A stretch of DNA of 23,122 bases from JADFUS01 sp036653215 (GTDB lineage: Bacteria > Bacteroidota > Bacteroidia > Bacteroidales > Rikenellaceae), in contig JAVVUK010000016.1 of NCBI GenBank assembly GCA_036653215.1, forward strand, positions 1-23,122, given 5' to 3'. A program made the position numbers and the translations under genes. The notes beneath the pieces were generated by a model. It had not been told where the DNA came from. It saw only the letters and a list, made by a program, of their open reading frames with translations, and did not search any database. Of the stretch, positions 15,901-22,681 are shown in pieces (the first letter of the stretch is position 1; each line of letters begins with the position of its first letter).

Positions 15901-16445
15901 GCACAGGGCTTGGATTGTCTATATGTAAATCTATTGTAGATGCCTATAAAGGTAAGATAGGCGTTAATTCGAAGGAGGGTGAGGGTAGTACTTTCTGGGT
16001 TGAGGTGCCTTGTGAGTTTGTTGTCGATGATAAAAAATCACAGCCAATTGGACATGAATTGTTAAAAGAGGCTGATCATTCAAATGTAAATAATGGGCGA
16101 AAACGTATCTTGGTTGCTGAAGATGCAGATAGTAACTATATTCTCATAAGTTCGATGTTGAAAAAAGAATATGATCTTACACGTGCTCTCAATGGTGAAC
16201 GTGCGGTATATGAGGTTATGACTAATCAATATGATATTGTTTTGATGGATGTTAAGATGCCTGTTATGGATGGGCTCCAAGCAACACGAAAGATAAGGGA
16301 GTTTAATGAAACGATAACGATCATTGTTGTTACTGCAAATGCCTTTGACTCAGATAAAGAAAGTGCGCTTAAGGCAGGGGCAAACGACTTTGTTGCTAAA
16401 CCGATCAATAGGTTAAGACTCTTAGATATGTTGTCAAAATATTAA
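12966..16445 (+). CDS. Multi-PAS hybrid sensor histidine kinase with C-terminal receiver
   Basis: From the ATG at 12966 the protein is 1159 residues. One transmembrane segment (about 1-24) starts it with no sizeable periplasmic domain, so sensing is probably cytoplasmic. About five to six PAS-type modules follow: about 35-140, about 145-265 (with CGRCPDYP and a CAKKYCGC cluster), three similar copies at about 280-395, 402-520 and 532-650 (each opening with L.LAI/LDAG or EASG and an aromatic), and about 672-780 with CYKAINPD...CPGCP. Next are HisKA (MSHEIRTPL, phospho-acceptor H811), HATPase_c (NAAKF, DTGIGIA, GTGLGLSI) and a receiver domain (about 1044-1158) with LMDVKMPVMDG, phospho-acceptor D1095. 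No HPt domain and no adjacent response regulator are visible. Signal unknown; the cysteine motifs suggest redox or metal sensing, as inference. Confidence 0.93.
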   Translation: MIVFILTALSVLLFLVCLYFAYNLYYGKTCAMQEHGYCRGSFMTIVYNKDLYIKKIVNPQSEILLSYNTTSLIGLNVRDLVGKASSDDLESAIAITSHVIEASETKENVFFEYADTDIKGMSIRVLCYVEYQADGSLFSHAVRVDTEKRIKGCGRCPDYPLAIGMNNVTVGVYVRHLGLDDHIVFFNDCAKKYCGCDDLTYSKCWDQEAEDLYDQRVLNGESPVSYEKILYSEEGEPIKWFNVSKVKQDLEQKGLYIITTIVETTEVKKKEKELEDIKINLGLAISAGDVSVWRYSVKEGRFFAVYGEVYAPNTDFDTCAQSMLPESRELLYKTFDKLLTQKSTLEKGIFNILNPATGRYHFIQSEMMPVLSAHGEVEYIIGTHKDVTQDHLRELELKDMRKNLDLAIEASGILAWEFDAKTEKIKILYGSNIEPEVEHKINTFSKEELLKNTIYQKDIDRYAHFINDLKKKGGRDTIILKGAALSVAECEYYEVIVSAIKNENGEIVKLLGSRRNITKSYRQKIELEKTQEYLSLALDAGGVAVWIYNIEKKMFFTLQGNTIAGTGLSIEDNAKMMHPDDAVVCQNIMESMSCGEVSNISVIYRYKADDVDGGYRYYEARKIAVYEDGVLTYITGTQKDVTKEQFHQKELEESNLRTQKALNELQQTSTYNQLILDNTDTGLAYVSPDFVVLWENISLMAGSERYNVYKKGEICYKAINPDLNSPCPGCPVIEAVKAKQRVSKEITLSHGDIIDVTATPVYKESKELDGVVFKIENVTKERRSFKELQEAKEKAERSDRFKTNFLANMSHEIRTPLNAIVGFSDLIANVDSKDEQKEYSRIISTNNELLLKLISDILDLSKIEAGFMDIKNDYFDLSGLFTELLMLFETKMESDVKLVYESQYKSCMVCLDKSRITQIVSNFVTNAAKFTTHGYIKIGYEVIDGGVRIYVSDTGIGIAKENISSVFERFEKLNDFAQGTGLGLSICKSIVDAYKGKIGVNSKEGEGSTFWVEVPCEFVVDDKKSQPIGHELLKEADHSNVNNGRKRILVAEDADSNYILISSMLKKEYDLTRALNGERAVYEVMTNQYDIVLMDVKMPVMDGLQATRKIREFNETITIIVVTANAFDSDKESALKAGANDFVAKPINRLRLLDMLSKY

Positions 16446-16462
16446 AGAACTATTATTATAAA

Positions 16463-16498
16463 AAGAGCCGTCGCACATTTTGTTGTGCGACGGCTCTT
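16463..16498 (-). terminator. Strong hairpin shared by two convergent genes
   Basis: A perfect 15-bp G/C-rich stem (16463-16477 with 16484-16498) has a 6-base loop. On the minus strand it ends in a T-run and so terminates the LRR gene. On the plus strand the tail is weaker (TTGTGGTTT), but the hairpin lies just past the kinase stop and probably serves both. Confidence 0.85.
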
Positions 16499-16513
16499 GT
16501 GGTTTAATAGTTA

Positions 16514-18046
16514 TTAGTTATTTAGATTATCAAATGTAAAACCATCTTGTTGAGGTGTTAGTATGAACTTTTCTTTGTTGGCTGTCACCTTAGCTAATAA
16601 AAAATCTGGGACAGTTCCATTAAGCTTATTCCCTTGAGCAAACATCTCTGTAAGTCCTGTTGCTCTTGAGATAGTCGCAGGGATAGAACCTGTAAGATTA
16701 TTCATTCTTATGTTTAACCTTGCTAACTTGTTTCCTGTTTGGAATAGCTCTTCTGGGATAGCTCCTGTCAAGTTACAACTTCTTAGATATAGGTAAGTGA
16801 GGTTTTTAAGGTGACCAAGTTCTCTTGGTATCTCTCCAGTAAGTTTAGGGTTCACTCCAATTTCACATTCTTCAAGTTTTTCGCAATCTGCAAGTTCAAC
16901 AGGAATTGTGCCTGAAAAATCGTTCTCACGAATATATAATTGCTTAAGGTTTGTAAGGTTGCCAATGCTTTTAGGGATTTCTCCGCTGAATGTATTGCCA
17001 AATAACCATAAAGACTCAAGTGCTGCACAATTTCCAATCTCGGTAGGTATCGTACCGCTCATTTTACAAGTCCAAACAGAGAAGTATATCATGTTGACAA
17101 GCTTACCGATAGATTTAGGTATAGACCCTGTAAATTCGTTTTCGTATAGGGATAAAGTGTTCATGTTTGTCATGTTGCCTAAATTTGTAGGTAGCTCGCC
17201 TGAAAGTTTATTTTGTTGAAGGCTAAGAAATGCAAGTGTGGCTAAGTCGCATATAGATGAAGGGATCCCTCCTGTAAGTTGATTACCCTCTAATGCTAAA
17301 GTATAAAGAGAAGCAATATCTCCTATGCTTGCTGGAATTTCTCCTGTAAGTTTGTTGCCAGCGAGATTTAGATAAGCAAGATTTGATAGGTTTGATATTT
17401 TTGCAGGGATAGTGCCTGTTAGAGCGTTCTTGCTAAGGTCAAGATGTACAAGTGTTGAGATGTCGCATATCTCTGTTGGGATAGCCCCAGTAAGTCCGTT
17501 TTCTATCAATTCTACCTTTTCGAGAATTGTGTTGTCGTCAACGTTCATAAATACGCCAAACCATTCTGATATAGGCTTATCGGAACCCCAGTTGGTTTTG
17601 TTTTTCCAAGATGTGCCGCCTGTTGCCTCAAAAAGTTTCATTAGCCTACCACGGTCGTCAAGAGGTTTCTCTTCTCCTGCCAATTGTGTTACGGTAACAT
17701 TAGCACTTGTCTTGGCGTTTTTTATGGTTATTGTTGCACTGCGAGGTGTCGTTGTTGGATTTTCTTGAGTAATGCTAATTGTTAATTTATCATCACCTAT
17801 GCCTTGTGTCTTGTCAACACTACACCATGTTTCGGATGATGTTACCATCCACACATCTGTTGCTTTTACAAGAACGTCTTTCGTTCCTCCAATTCCTGGT
17901 ATCTCAATAGCTGTCGGAGTTACAGAAAGAGATTCGTTAGGTTTTGGTTGATCTGGATTTGGATCGTCACTATCACCACAAGATGATAATGGAAGTGTCA
18001 TAATGGCAATAGCCATTAATGATAGTAATCGTGTGCTTTTTTTCAT
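16514..18046 (-). CDS. Surface lipoprotein with BACON domain and plant-type leucine-rich repeats
   Basis: The 510-residue protein has a type II signal ending in LSSC (Cys23), then GDSDDPNPD, which resembles the acidic surface-export signal of Bacteroidota lipoproteins. Residues about 38-125 form a BACON domain ending TVTQLAG. A cap-like segment follows (LFEATGGTSWKNKTNWGS...WFGV), then about 13 tandem 24-residue repeats of the LxxLxLxxNxLTGxIPxxI type, which resemble plant receptor LRRs. It is monocistronic, with its own promoter element at 18102-18109 and hairpin at 16463-16498. BACON domains occur in Bacteroidota carbohydrate- and mucin-related surface proteins, and the LRR arc is a protein-binding surface. 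Ligand unknown. No T9SS C-terminal domain is seen. Confidence 0.92.
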   Translation of the reverse strand: MKKSTRLLSLMAIAIMTLPLSSCGDSDDPNPDQPKPNESLSVTPTAIEIPGIGGTKDVLVKATDVWMVTSSETWCSVDKTQGIGDDKLTISITQENPTTTPRSATITIKNAKTSANVTVTQLAGEEKPLDDRGRLMKLFEATGGTSWKNKTNWGSDKPISEWFGVFMNVDDNTILEKVELIENGLTGAIPTEICDISTLVHLDLSKNALTGTIPAKISNLSNLAYLNLAGNKLTGEIPASIGDIASLYTLALEGNQLTGGIPSSICDLATLAFLSLQQNKLSGELPTNLGNMTNMNTLSLYENEFTGSIPKSIGKLVNMIYFSVWTCKMSGTIPTEIGNCAALESLWLFGNTFSGEIPKSIGNLTNLKQLYIRENDFSGTIPVELADCEKLEECEIGVNPKLTGEIPRELGHLKNLTYLYLRSCNLTGAIPEELFQTGNKLARLNIRMNNLTGSIPATISRATGLTEMFAQGNKLNGTVPDFLLAKVTANKEKFILTPQQDGFTFDNLNN

Positions 18047-18101
18047 AATTGTTTTCTGTTTATGTGAGTTTTTGATCGGAATTGTATTTATTTATTGTTG
18101 T

Positions 18102-18109
18102 CAAATATA
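18102..18109 (-). promoter_or_regulatory. -7 promoter element for the BACON-LRR lipoprotein
   Basis: The minus strand reads TATATTTG, matching TAnnTTTG, 55 bases before the ATG at 18046. The rest of the 18047-18300 gap is A/T-rich with no gene, apart from the hairpin at 18249-18280. Confidence 0.5.
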
Positions 18110-18248
18110 GTAAAAAATATTGTATGTATCATCTTATCTGGATTTTTTCCATAAAATCATAAATTTTTAGGCTTTTTTAGCTTATGGTTATAATTATGTT
18201 GATAATACACTTAATATTAAAAAGGCAACATCTCGTTGGAGCATAAAA

Positions 18249-18280
18249 AAAGAGTCTCGCATAAAAATGCGAGACTCTTT
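18249..18280 (-). terminator. Terminator of the ACT-protein/94-residue protein operon
   Basis: A perfect 14-bp stem (18249-18262 with 18267-18280) with an AAAA loop is followed on the minus strand by a T-run, 20 bases past the stop of the 94-residue gene. Confidence 0.85.
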
Positions 18281-18300
18281 AAATTGTTTGTTAGTCCTTA

Positions 18301-18585
18301 TTACTTTATGAGTTTGCTTAAACTTTCAAACAAAGAATCGAATTTCTCCATTGCTTCAGCTTTTAAGGCTTTGTAATGTTTAGCAACAGCTTTCTTGTCT
18401 TCTTTATTCCCAGGGTTATTTATTTTGTATATTAGCTCTTGTCTAAAAGTTAAGGCGTTGCTTATAATCTCTGCTATTTTATCTGTGTCAACGTTTGATT
18501 GGATAAAAGAACAGGTGTAGCAATCAGAACATACAGCTTCTGTTAGGTAGTTGATGTCTTTCTTTAAATTTTTGATACTTCCCAT
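18301..18585 (-). CDS. Conserved small helical protein, function unknown
   Basis: This is a 94-residue, mostly helical, highly charged protein with no signal peptide or membrane segment. Its opening (IKNLKKDINYLTEAV) and general shape match a small uncharacterised protein I recall as widespread in Bacteroidales. This copy has three cysteines spaced CxxCxxC (CSDCYTC, about 19-25), which could bind a metal or be incidental. The gene begins 19 bases after the ACT-domain gene and is followed by a terminator, so the two form an operon divergent from lysC-lysA. No function can be assigned. Confidence 0.75.
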   Translation of the reverse strand: MGSIKNLKKDINYLTEAVCSDCYTCSFIQSNVDTDKIAEIISNALTFRQELIYKINNPGNKEDKKAVAKHYKALKAEAMEKFDSLFESLSKLIK

Positions 18586-18604
18586 ATTTTTTTATTTTTA
18601 GTTT

Positions 18605-19270
18605 CTATTTGTCAGTTCTTTTGACTTCCATTAACACAGAAAAAGCTAAATCTATATCTTTGTCGTCTACAACTATTGTATATTCGTTTGAGGTGCTTAT
18701 AACTTCTATTACATTGACGTTTTCCCAAGCAAGTTTTTTAAATATGAAGTAGTATATGCCTGGAGAATAACTGTTACTCATAGGGAGTTTTACAGTTATA
18801 GAAGAGAGGTTACCCGCTTTACAGATCATCTTTTCTCCTACAAATATTTGGTCTACGTCACCGCTATAAGCACTACTTATTATGATAGTGGTCTCATCTA
18901 CACCTTGTGATAGCGTACAGAAAATATTGCTCTTGTCTTTTATGCTTTCCAATAAAGTAGCTTGCTTCTCGAAAAGAGTAGTGCTATTTTGAAAAGTAAC
19001 ATCTGTTAGATTGCTCCTTACAATGATATCTCCTATGTTTTTTACAACATTGTCAATTTTTGCATTGGAGGTTTTTGTTAATCTTGGAACAAGTCTATTT
19101 AGTGCCATTACCACAGCACCTTCATTGATCTTTTTACCCATACGTTCCTCAATATTGGGCTTAAGTTGTCTTGCAAGAGCAGATAAATTGACAAGACCGT
19201 CTACTAACGCACTCTCTAAGAATGGTTTAGTTTTTATAATTTCTTCAACAGCGTTTGGAATAGTGACCAT
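18605..19270 (-). CDS. ACT-domain protein, possible amino-acid-responsive regulator
   Basis: The 221-residue cytoplasmic protein belongs to a conserved Bacteroidota family, sometimes labelled aspartate-kinase-like. It has no kinase domain: the KFGGTS and nucleotide motifs are absent. Residues about 15-70 are helical (LVNLSALARQLKPNIEERM, then VVMALNRLVPRL) and could form a winged-helix or helix-turn-helix unit. The C-terminal part, about 150-217, resembles an ACT domain, with SYSPGIYYFIFKKLAWENVN, IEVISTSNEYTIVV and DDKDIDLAFSVL closely like the regulatory domain of aspartokinases. It is divergent from lysC across a 161-bp region with a -7 element at 19293-19300. A role in sensing lysine or a related amino acid and controlling the lysC operon is inferred from domain and position only. 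Confidence 0.85.
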   Translation of the reverse strand: MVTIPNAVEEIIKTKPFLESALVDGLVNLSALARQLKPNIEERMGKKINEGAVVMALNRLVPRLTKTSNAKIDNVVKNIGDIIVRSNLTDVTFQNSTTLFEKQATLLESIKDKSNIFCTLSQGVDETTIIISSAYSGDVDQIFVGEKMICKAGNLSSITVKLPMSNSYSPGIYYFIFKKLAWENVNVIEVISTSNEYTIVVDDKDIDLAFSVLMEVKRTDK

Positions 19271-19282
19271 TTATATGTTTAT

Positions 19283-19339
19283 TAAAATTTAACAAATTTA
19301 GTAAAATTCAACAAATAGAATAAAATTTTAATAATTCAA
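19283..19339. repeat. Three tandem imperfect 19-bp repeats in the divergent promoter region
   Basis: Three head-to-tail units begin at 19283, 19302 and 19321. Each starts TAAAATT; the first two share TAAAATTyAACAAAT. By eye the second and third match the first at 15 and 14 of 19 positions. Unit 1 contains the -7 element of the ACT gene and unit 3 ends 11 bases before the lysC -7 element, so a bound protein could affect both promoters. The region is very A/T-rich, so chance similarity is possible. Confidence 0.45.
19293..19300 (-). promoter_or_regulatory. -7 promoter element for the ACT-protein operon
   Basis: The minus strand reads TAAATTTG, matching TAnnTTTG, 22 bases before the ATG at 19270. 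It lies within the first 19-bp repeat. Confidence 0.45.
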
Positions 19340-19350
19340 TTTTTTATTAC

Positions 19351-19358
19351 TATATTTG
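19351..19358 (+). promoter_or_regulatory. -7 promoter element for lysC-lysA-rluA
   Basis: TATATTTG matches TAnnTTTG, 73 bases before the lysC ATG. The leader of about 65 bases is too short for a lysine riboswitch. Confidence 0.55.
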
Positions 19359-19431
19359 CAGCTACAAAAATAATATAGTTTTGTTAAGAAACCAAATAAT
19401 GTGTAAAATAAAGTAAAATATATATAAGTTT

Positions 19432-20736
19432 ATGAAGATTTTAAAATTTGGAGGTACATCAGTAGGCTCTGCTGTTAACATGAAATCTGTCGCTGCGATT
19501 GTGTTGAACGAGGGTGCGAAGGTTACGGTGCTTTCAGCTATGTCGCAAACAACAGATACTTTAGTTCGTATCGTTGAAGCTTCAAAAAACGGTAGAGACA
19601 TATCGTTAGATATAAAAATAATAAAAGATAAATATTATTGTTGTATAGATAATCTTCTTGTTGACAATATATCGTCTGCTAAAGAGGCTGTTGATAGGGT
19701 AATTGGAATTATAACAAATGAATTTGAGAATTTTGTGCCTCACACTTCAGAAGGGCTTATCTTATCTCAAGGAGAACTTTTGACAACAGCTATTTTTACA
19801 ATGTATCTCAAAGAGACAGGCAAGGCTGCTGAGTTGATTGATATAACAAAGATGATGCGTCTTGATGAGAACGGAAAGGTTGATGAGCGTCATTTGAAAA
19901 CCACCATGACCGCATATATAAAACAGTATAGTGATGATACCATATTTGTGACACAAGGCTTTATATGCGTTGATAATAATGGTGTTACAACAAACTTAGG
20001 ACGTGGAGGTAGTGACTATAGTGCTGCTCTTATTGGGGCTGCAATTAGTGCTTCGGAGGTTCAGATATGGACAGACATAGACGGGATGCACAACAACGAT
20101 CCTCGATATGTAGAAGGTACATATCCAATACGTCATTTGAGTTTCGATCAAGCGGCGGAGTTGGCATATTTTGGAGCTAAAATCCTCCATCCGGCAACGG
20201 CACAACCTTGTAAGGCTGCTAACATCCCGGTACATCTTAAAAACACGATGGATCCTAAGTCTGTGGGTACTATTATATCTAATGAAGATAACCAAAGCAG
20301 CACTTATCAAGCGGTGGCGGCAAAAGACGGAATTACACTTATTCGTATATGTTCAACACGAATGTTGATGGCTTATGGCTTTTTACGTAAGGTGTTCGAG
20401 ATATTTGAAGAATATAAAACACCAATCGACATGATCACCACTTCGGAGGTTGCTGTGTCGTTAACAATAGATAACGATGTGAATTTAGAGCCGATAGTTC
20501 AAAAATTAGAAGAGTTAGGGTCGATAGAGATAGAAAAAAACAATTCTATCGTTTGTGTAGTTGGCATTTTAGATCATTCACACAGTGGGGTTGTAGAGTC
20601 TATTTTGTTTGGGTTGAAAAATGTACCTATAAAGATGATATCCTATGGGGCAAGTGATAGGAGCATTGCTATGTTGGTCTCTTCGGACAGTAAGATAAAA
20701 GCGTTGAGGGCACTCAATGAGAAATTATTCGTATAA
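19432..20736 (+). CDS. lysC: Aspartate kinase, monofunctional
   Basis: Aspartate kinase phosphorylates aspartate, the first step toward lysine, threonine and methionine. The 434-residue protein opens with KFGGTSVG at 5-12, the kinase signature. SQGELLTTA and LGRGGSDYSAA (about 187-197) bind substrate and nucleotide, followed by WTDIDGMHNNDPR. The C-terminal part from about 300 carries the paired ACT domains used for feedback control. There is no homoserine dehydrogenase domain. It is first in a tight operon: lysA starts 2 bases after its stop. Since lysA makes lysine specifically, this copy is probably the lysine-pathway isozyme, and the symbol lysC rests on that context. Confidence 0.95.
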   Translation: MKILKFGGTSVGSAVNMKSVAAIVLNEGAKVTVLSAMSQTTDTLVRIVEASKNGRDISLDIKIIKDKYYCCIDNLLVDNISSAKEAVDRVIGIITNEFENFVPHTSEGLILSQGELLTTAIFTMYLKETGKAAELIDITKMMRLDENGKVDERHLKTTMTAYIKQYSDDTIFVTQGFICVDNNGVTTNLGRGGSDYSAALIGAAISASEVQIWTDIDGMHNNDPRYVEGTYPIRHLSFDQAAELAYFGAKILHPATAQPCKAANIPVHLKNTMDPKSVGTIISNEDNQSSTYQAVAAKDGITLIRICSTRMLMAYGFLRKVFEIFEEYKTPIDMITTSEVAVSLTIDNDVNLEPIVQKLEELGSIEIEKNNSIVCVVGILDHSHSGVVESILFGLKNVPIKMISYGASDRSIAMLVSSDSKIKALRALNEKLFV

Positions 20737-20738
20737 TA

Positions 20739-21890
20739 ATGATAGATATAAATAAGGTAAGACATATCAAAACTCCATTTTATTATTATGATATGGAGTT
20801 GTTGAAAAAGACCATAGACATAGTTAAAAAAGAATCTTCACAATATGGGTATCATGTCCATTACGCTCTAAAAGCAAACTTCGATGAGCGTGTTGTCTCT
20901 GCTATGGTTGAGGCTGGCTTTGGTGCCGATTGTGTTAGTGGTAATGAAGTCCGATATGCGATAGAAAAAGGGGTTAGCCCCTCAAAAATAGTCTTTGCCG
21001 GAGTGGGTAAGAGTGACGATGAGATAAACTATGCTCTGCAACAAGGAATTTTTGCTTTTAACTGTGAGTCTAAAAGTGAGTTAGAGGTCATAAATGAGTT
21101 GGCACAAGAGATGGGCGTTGTGGCAAGGGTGGCACTTCGTATAAATCCGAATATAAACCCGAATACCCACAAATATATCACCACAGGAAGTGGAGATAAC
21201 AAATTTGGAATATCACCTATTGAACTTAAAGCTATAATATCGGAGCTCTCGGAGTTGAGAAGCGTAAAGGTCGAGGGGCTTCATTTTCATATAGGGTCTC
21301 AAATTATGGATCTTTCCGATTTTGAGAAGCTGGCAGGTCGTGTAAATGAGTTACAAGAGTGGTTTGAGGAAAAAGGACTTCATTTTAGTTCTATAAATGT
21401 AGGAGGAGGTTTAGGAATAGATTATACAAACCCTTTGGAAACTCCGATCCCTGATTTTAAAAGTTATTTTAAAATATTTGCTGATAGATTAATGTTGCGT
21501 GAAGGACAACAAGTCCATTTTGAGCTTGGGCGTTCTCTTGTGGGACAATGTGGAACCTTAATTACAAGGGTGTTGTATAACAAACTAACTGCTGCAGGAA
21601 CAGAATTTGTGATCGTTGATGCCGGCATGACAGATCTTATTCGCCCTTCATTATATCAAGCAAAACACTATATATCAAATATTAGTAGTATATTTGTTGA
21701 GAAAAAACGCTATAACGTTGGTGGTCCGGTGTGTGAATCGTCAGATGTTTTTGACAAGGATATAGAACTTCCAGTGACTTCGAGGGGTGATGTATTGGCT
21801 GTCTCGTCAGTTGGGGCTTATGGTCAATCTATGTCATCACACTACAACCTACGTGATTTAGCAAAATCAGTATATAGTGATAACGTGTAA
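20739..21890 (+). CDS. lysA: Diaminopimelate decarboxylase
   Basis: This PLP enzyme decarboxylates meso-diaminopimelate to L-lysine, the last step of lysine synthesis. In the 383 residues the PLP lysine is K45 in HYALKAN. GLHFHIGSQI, the phosphate-binding GGGLG (about 222-226), the substrate-binding ELGRSLVG, and the catalytic PVCESSD (C332) are all present. Length is a little below the 400-420 of enterobacterial enzymes but usual for shorter LysA types. It starts 2 bases after lysC and ends 5 before rluA, so expression is coupled. The motifs favour diaminopimelate decarboxylase over carboxynorspermidine decarboxylase. Confidence 0.95.
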   Translation: MIDINKVRHIKTPFYYYDMELLKKTIDIVKKESSQYGYHVHYALKANFDERVVSAMVEAGFGADCVSGNEVRYAIEKGVSPSKIVFAGVGKSDDEINYALQQGIFAFNCESKSELEVINELAQEMGVVARVALRINPNINPNTHKYITTGSGDNKFGISPIELKAIISELSELRSVKVEGLHFHIGSQIMDLSDFEKLAGRVNELQEWFEEKGLHFSSINVGGGLGIDYTNPLETPIPDFKSYFKIFADRLMLREGQQVHFELGRSLVGQCGTLITRVLYNKLTAAGTEFVIVDAGMTDLIRPSLYQAKHYISNISSIFVEKKRYNVGGPVCESSDVFDKDIELPVTSRGDVLAVSSVGAYGQSMSSHYNLRDLAKSVYSDNV

Positions 21891-21895
21891 TAATT

Positions 21896-22588
21896 ATGTT
21901 TATAAGCAAAGATATTCTTTACGAAGATAACCACATATTAGTGGTTAATAAAATGATAGGTCAAGGAGTTCAGGCAGATGACTCTGGAGAGATGGCTCTT
22001 GATGATGATGTTAAGGAGTTTATCCGTCTTCGTGATGCCAAAGAGGGAAATGTGTTCCTTGGTGTCGTCCACCGCATAGACAAACCAGTGAGTGGTGCTG
22101 TGGTGTTTGCTAAGTCGAGTAAGGCGTTACGTCGTCTTAATGAGATGGTAAAAGAACACCAAATAAAAAAGACTTATTGGGCTATCGTGTGTAAAAAACC
22201 GCCGACAGAAGCGGCTGTGTTAGAGCATTATATAGTGAAGGATAATGTTAAGAACCGTTCTTTTGCTTATGACAAAGAGAAAAATGGAGCTAAGATCGCA
22301 CGTCTCGAATATGAGCTTGTCTGTGTGAGTCAAAACTTTTATCTTTTGCAAGTGAACCTCATAACAGGACGTCACCACCAAATACGAGCTCAACTATCAA
22401 AGGTTGGTATGCCTATTAAAGGAGACTTAAAATATGGGTCTGAACGTTCCAATAAAGACGGAGGAATTTGTCTCCATGCTCGCACTGTCGAGTTCATACA
22501 TCCTGTAACTAAGGTGAATGTGAAAATAACGGCTCCTGTGCCTCAAGAAGATAATTTGTGGCGTTATTTCGAGTCATGTCTGAAATAA
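21896..22588 (+). CDS. RluA-family pseudouridine synthase
   Basis: The 230-residue enzyme isomerises uridine to pseudouridine in RNA. Family motifs are present: HRIDKPVSG with catalytic aspartate D62, the YWAIV strand, and TGRHHQIRAQL near residue 158-168, followed by CLHA. It has no N-terminal S4 RNA-binding domain, which points to the smaller RluA/TruC-like or RluC-type members. Substrate (23S rRNA or tRNA position) cannot be told from sequence. It begins 5 bases after lysA, so it shares the lysine operon promoter, with no evident functional link. A terminator follows at once. Confidence 0.92.
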   Translation: MFISKDILYEDNHILVVNKMIGQGVQADDSGEMALDDDVKEFIRLRDAKEGNVFLGVVHRIDKPVSGAVVFAKSSKALRRLNEMVKEHQIKKTYWAIVCKKPPTEAAVLEHYIVKDNVKNRSFAYDKEKNGAKIARLEYELVCVSQNFYLLQVNLITGRHHQIRAQLSKVGMPIKGDLKYGSERSNKDGGICLHARTVEFIHPVTKVNVKITAPVPQEDNLWRYFESCLK

Positions 22589-22595
22589 ATTTATT

Positions 22596-22630
22596 AACGA
22601 CCTAAATAAAAATTTAGGTCGTTTTTATTT
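22596..22630 (+). terminator. Terminator of the lysC-lysA-rluA operon
   Basis: A perfect 12-bp stem (22596-22607 with 22612-22623) with an AAAA loop runs into a T-rich tail, 7 bases after the rluA stop. Confidence 0.9.
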
Positions 22631-22645
22631 ATTCAAGGAATATTG

Positions 22646-22653
22646 TATATTTG
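22646..22653 (+). promoter_or_regulatory. -7 promoter element for the SIMPL-domain gene
   Basis: TATATTTG matches TAnnTTTG, 28 bases before the ATG at 22682 and just past the rluA terminator, so this gene is transcribed separately. Confidence 0.55.
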
Positions 22654-22681
22654 TGAAAACAATATCTTAAAAATTAAAAAT

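Noticed and set aside
16560..17530. CRISPR-like or satellite DNA repeat
   Set aside because: The roughly 72-base periodicity is the coding of 24-residue leucine-rich repeats; units vary in DNA sequence and there are no spacers.
19359..19431. Lysine riboswitch in the lysC leader
   Set aside because: The leader after the likely promoter is only about 65 bases and lacks the multi-helix layout; lysine riboswitches need about 170 or more.
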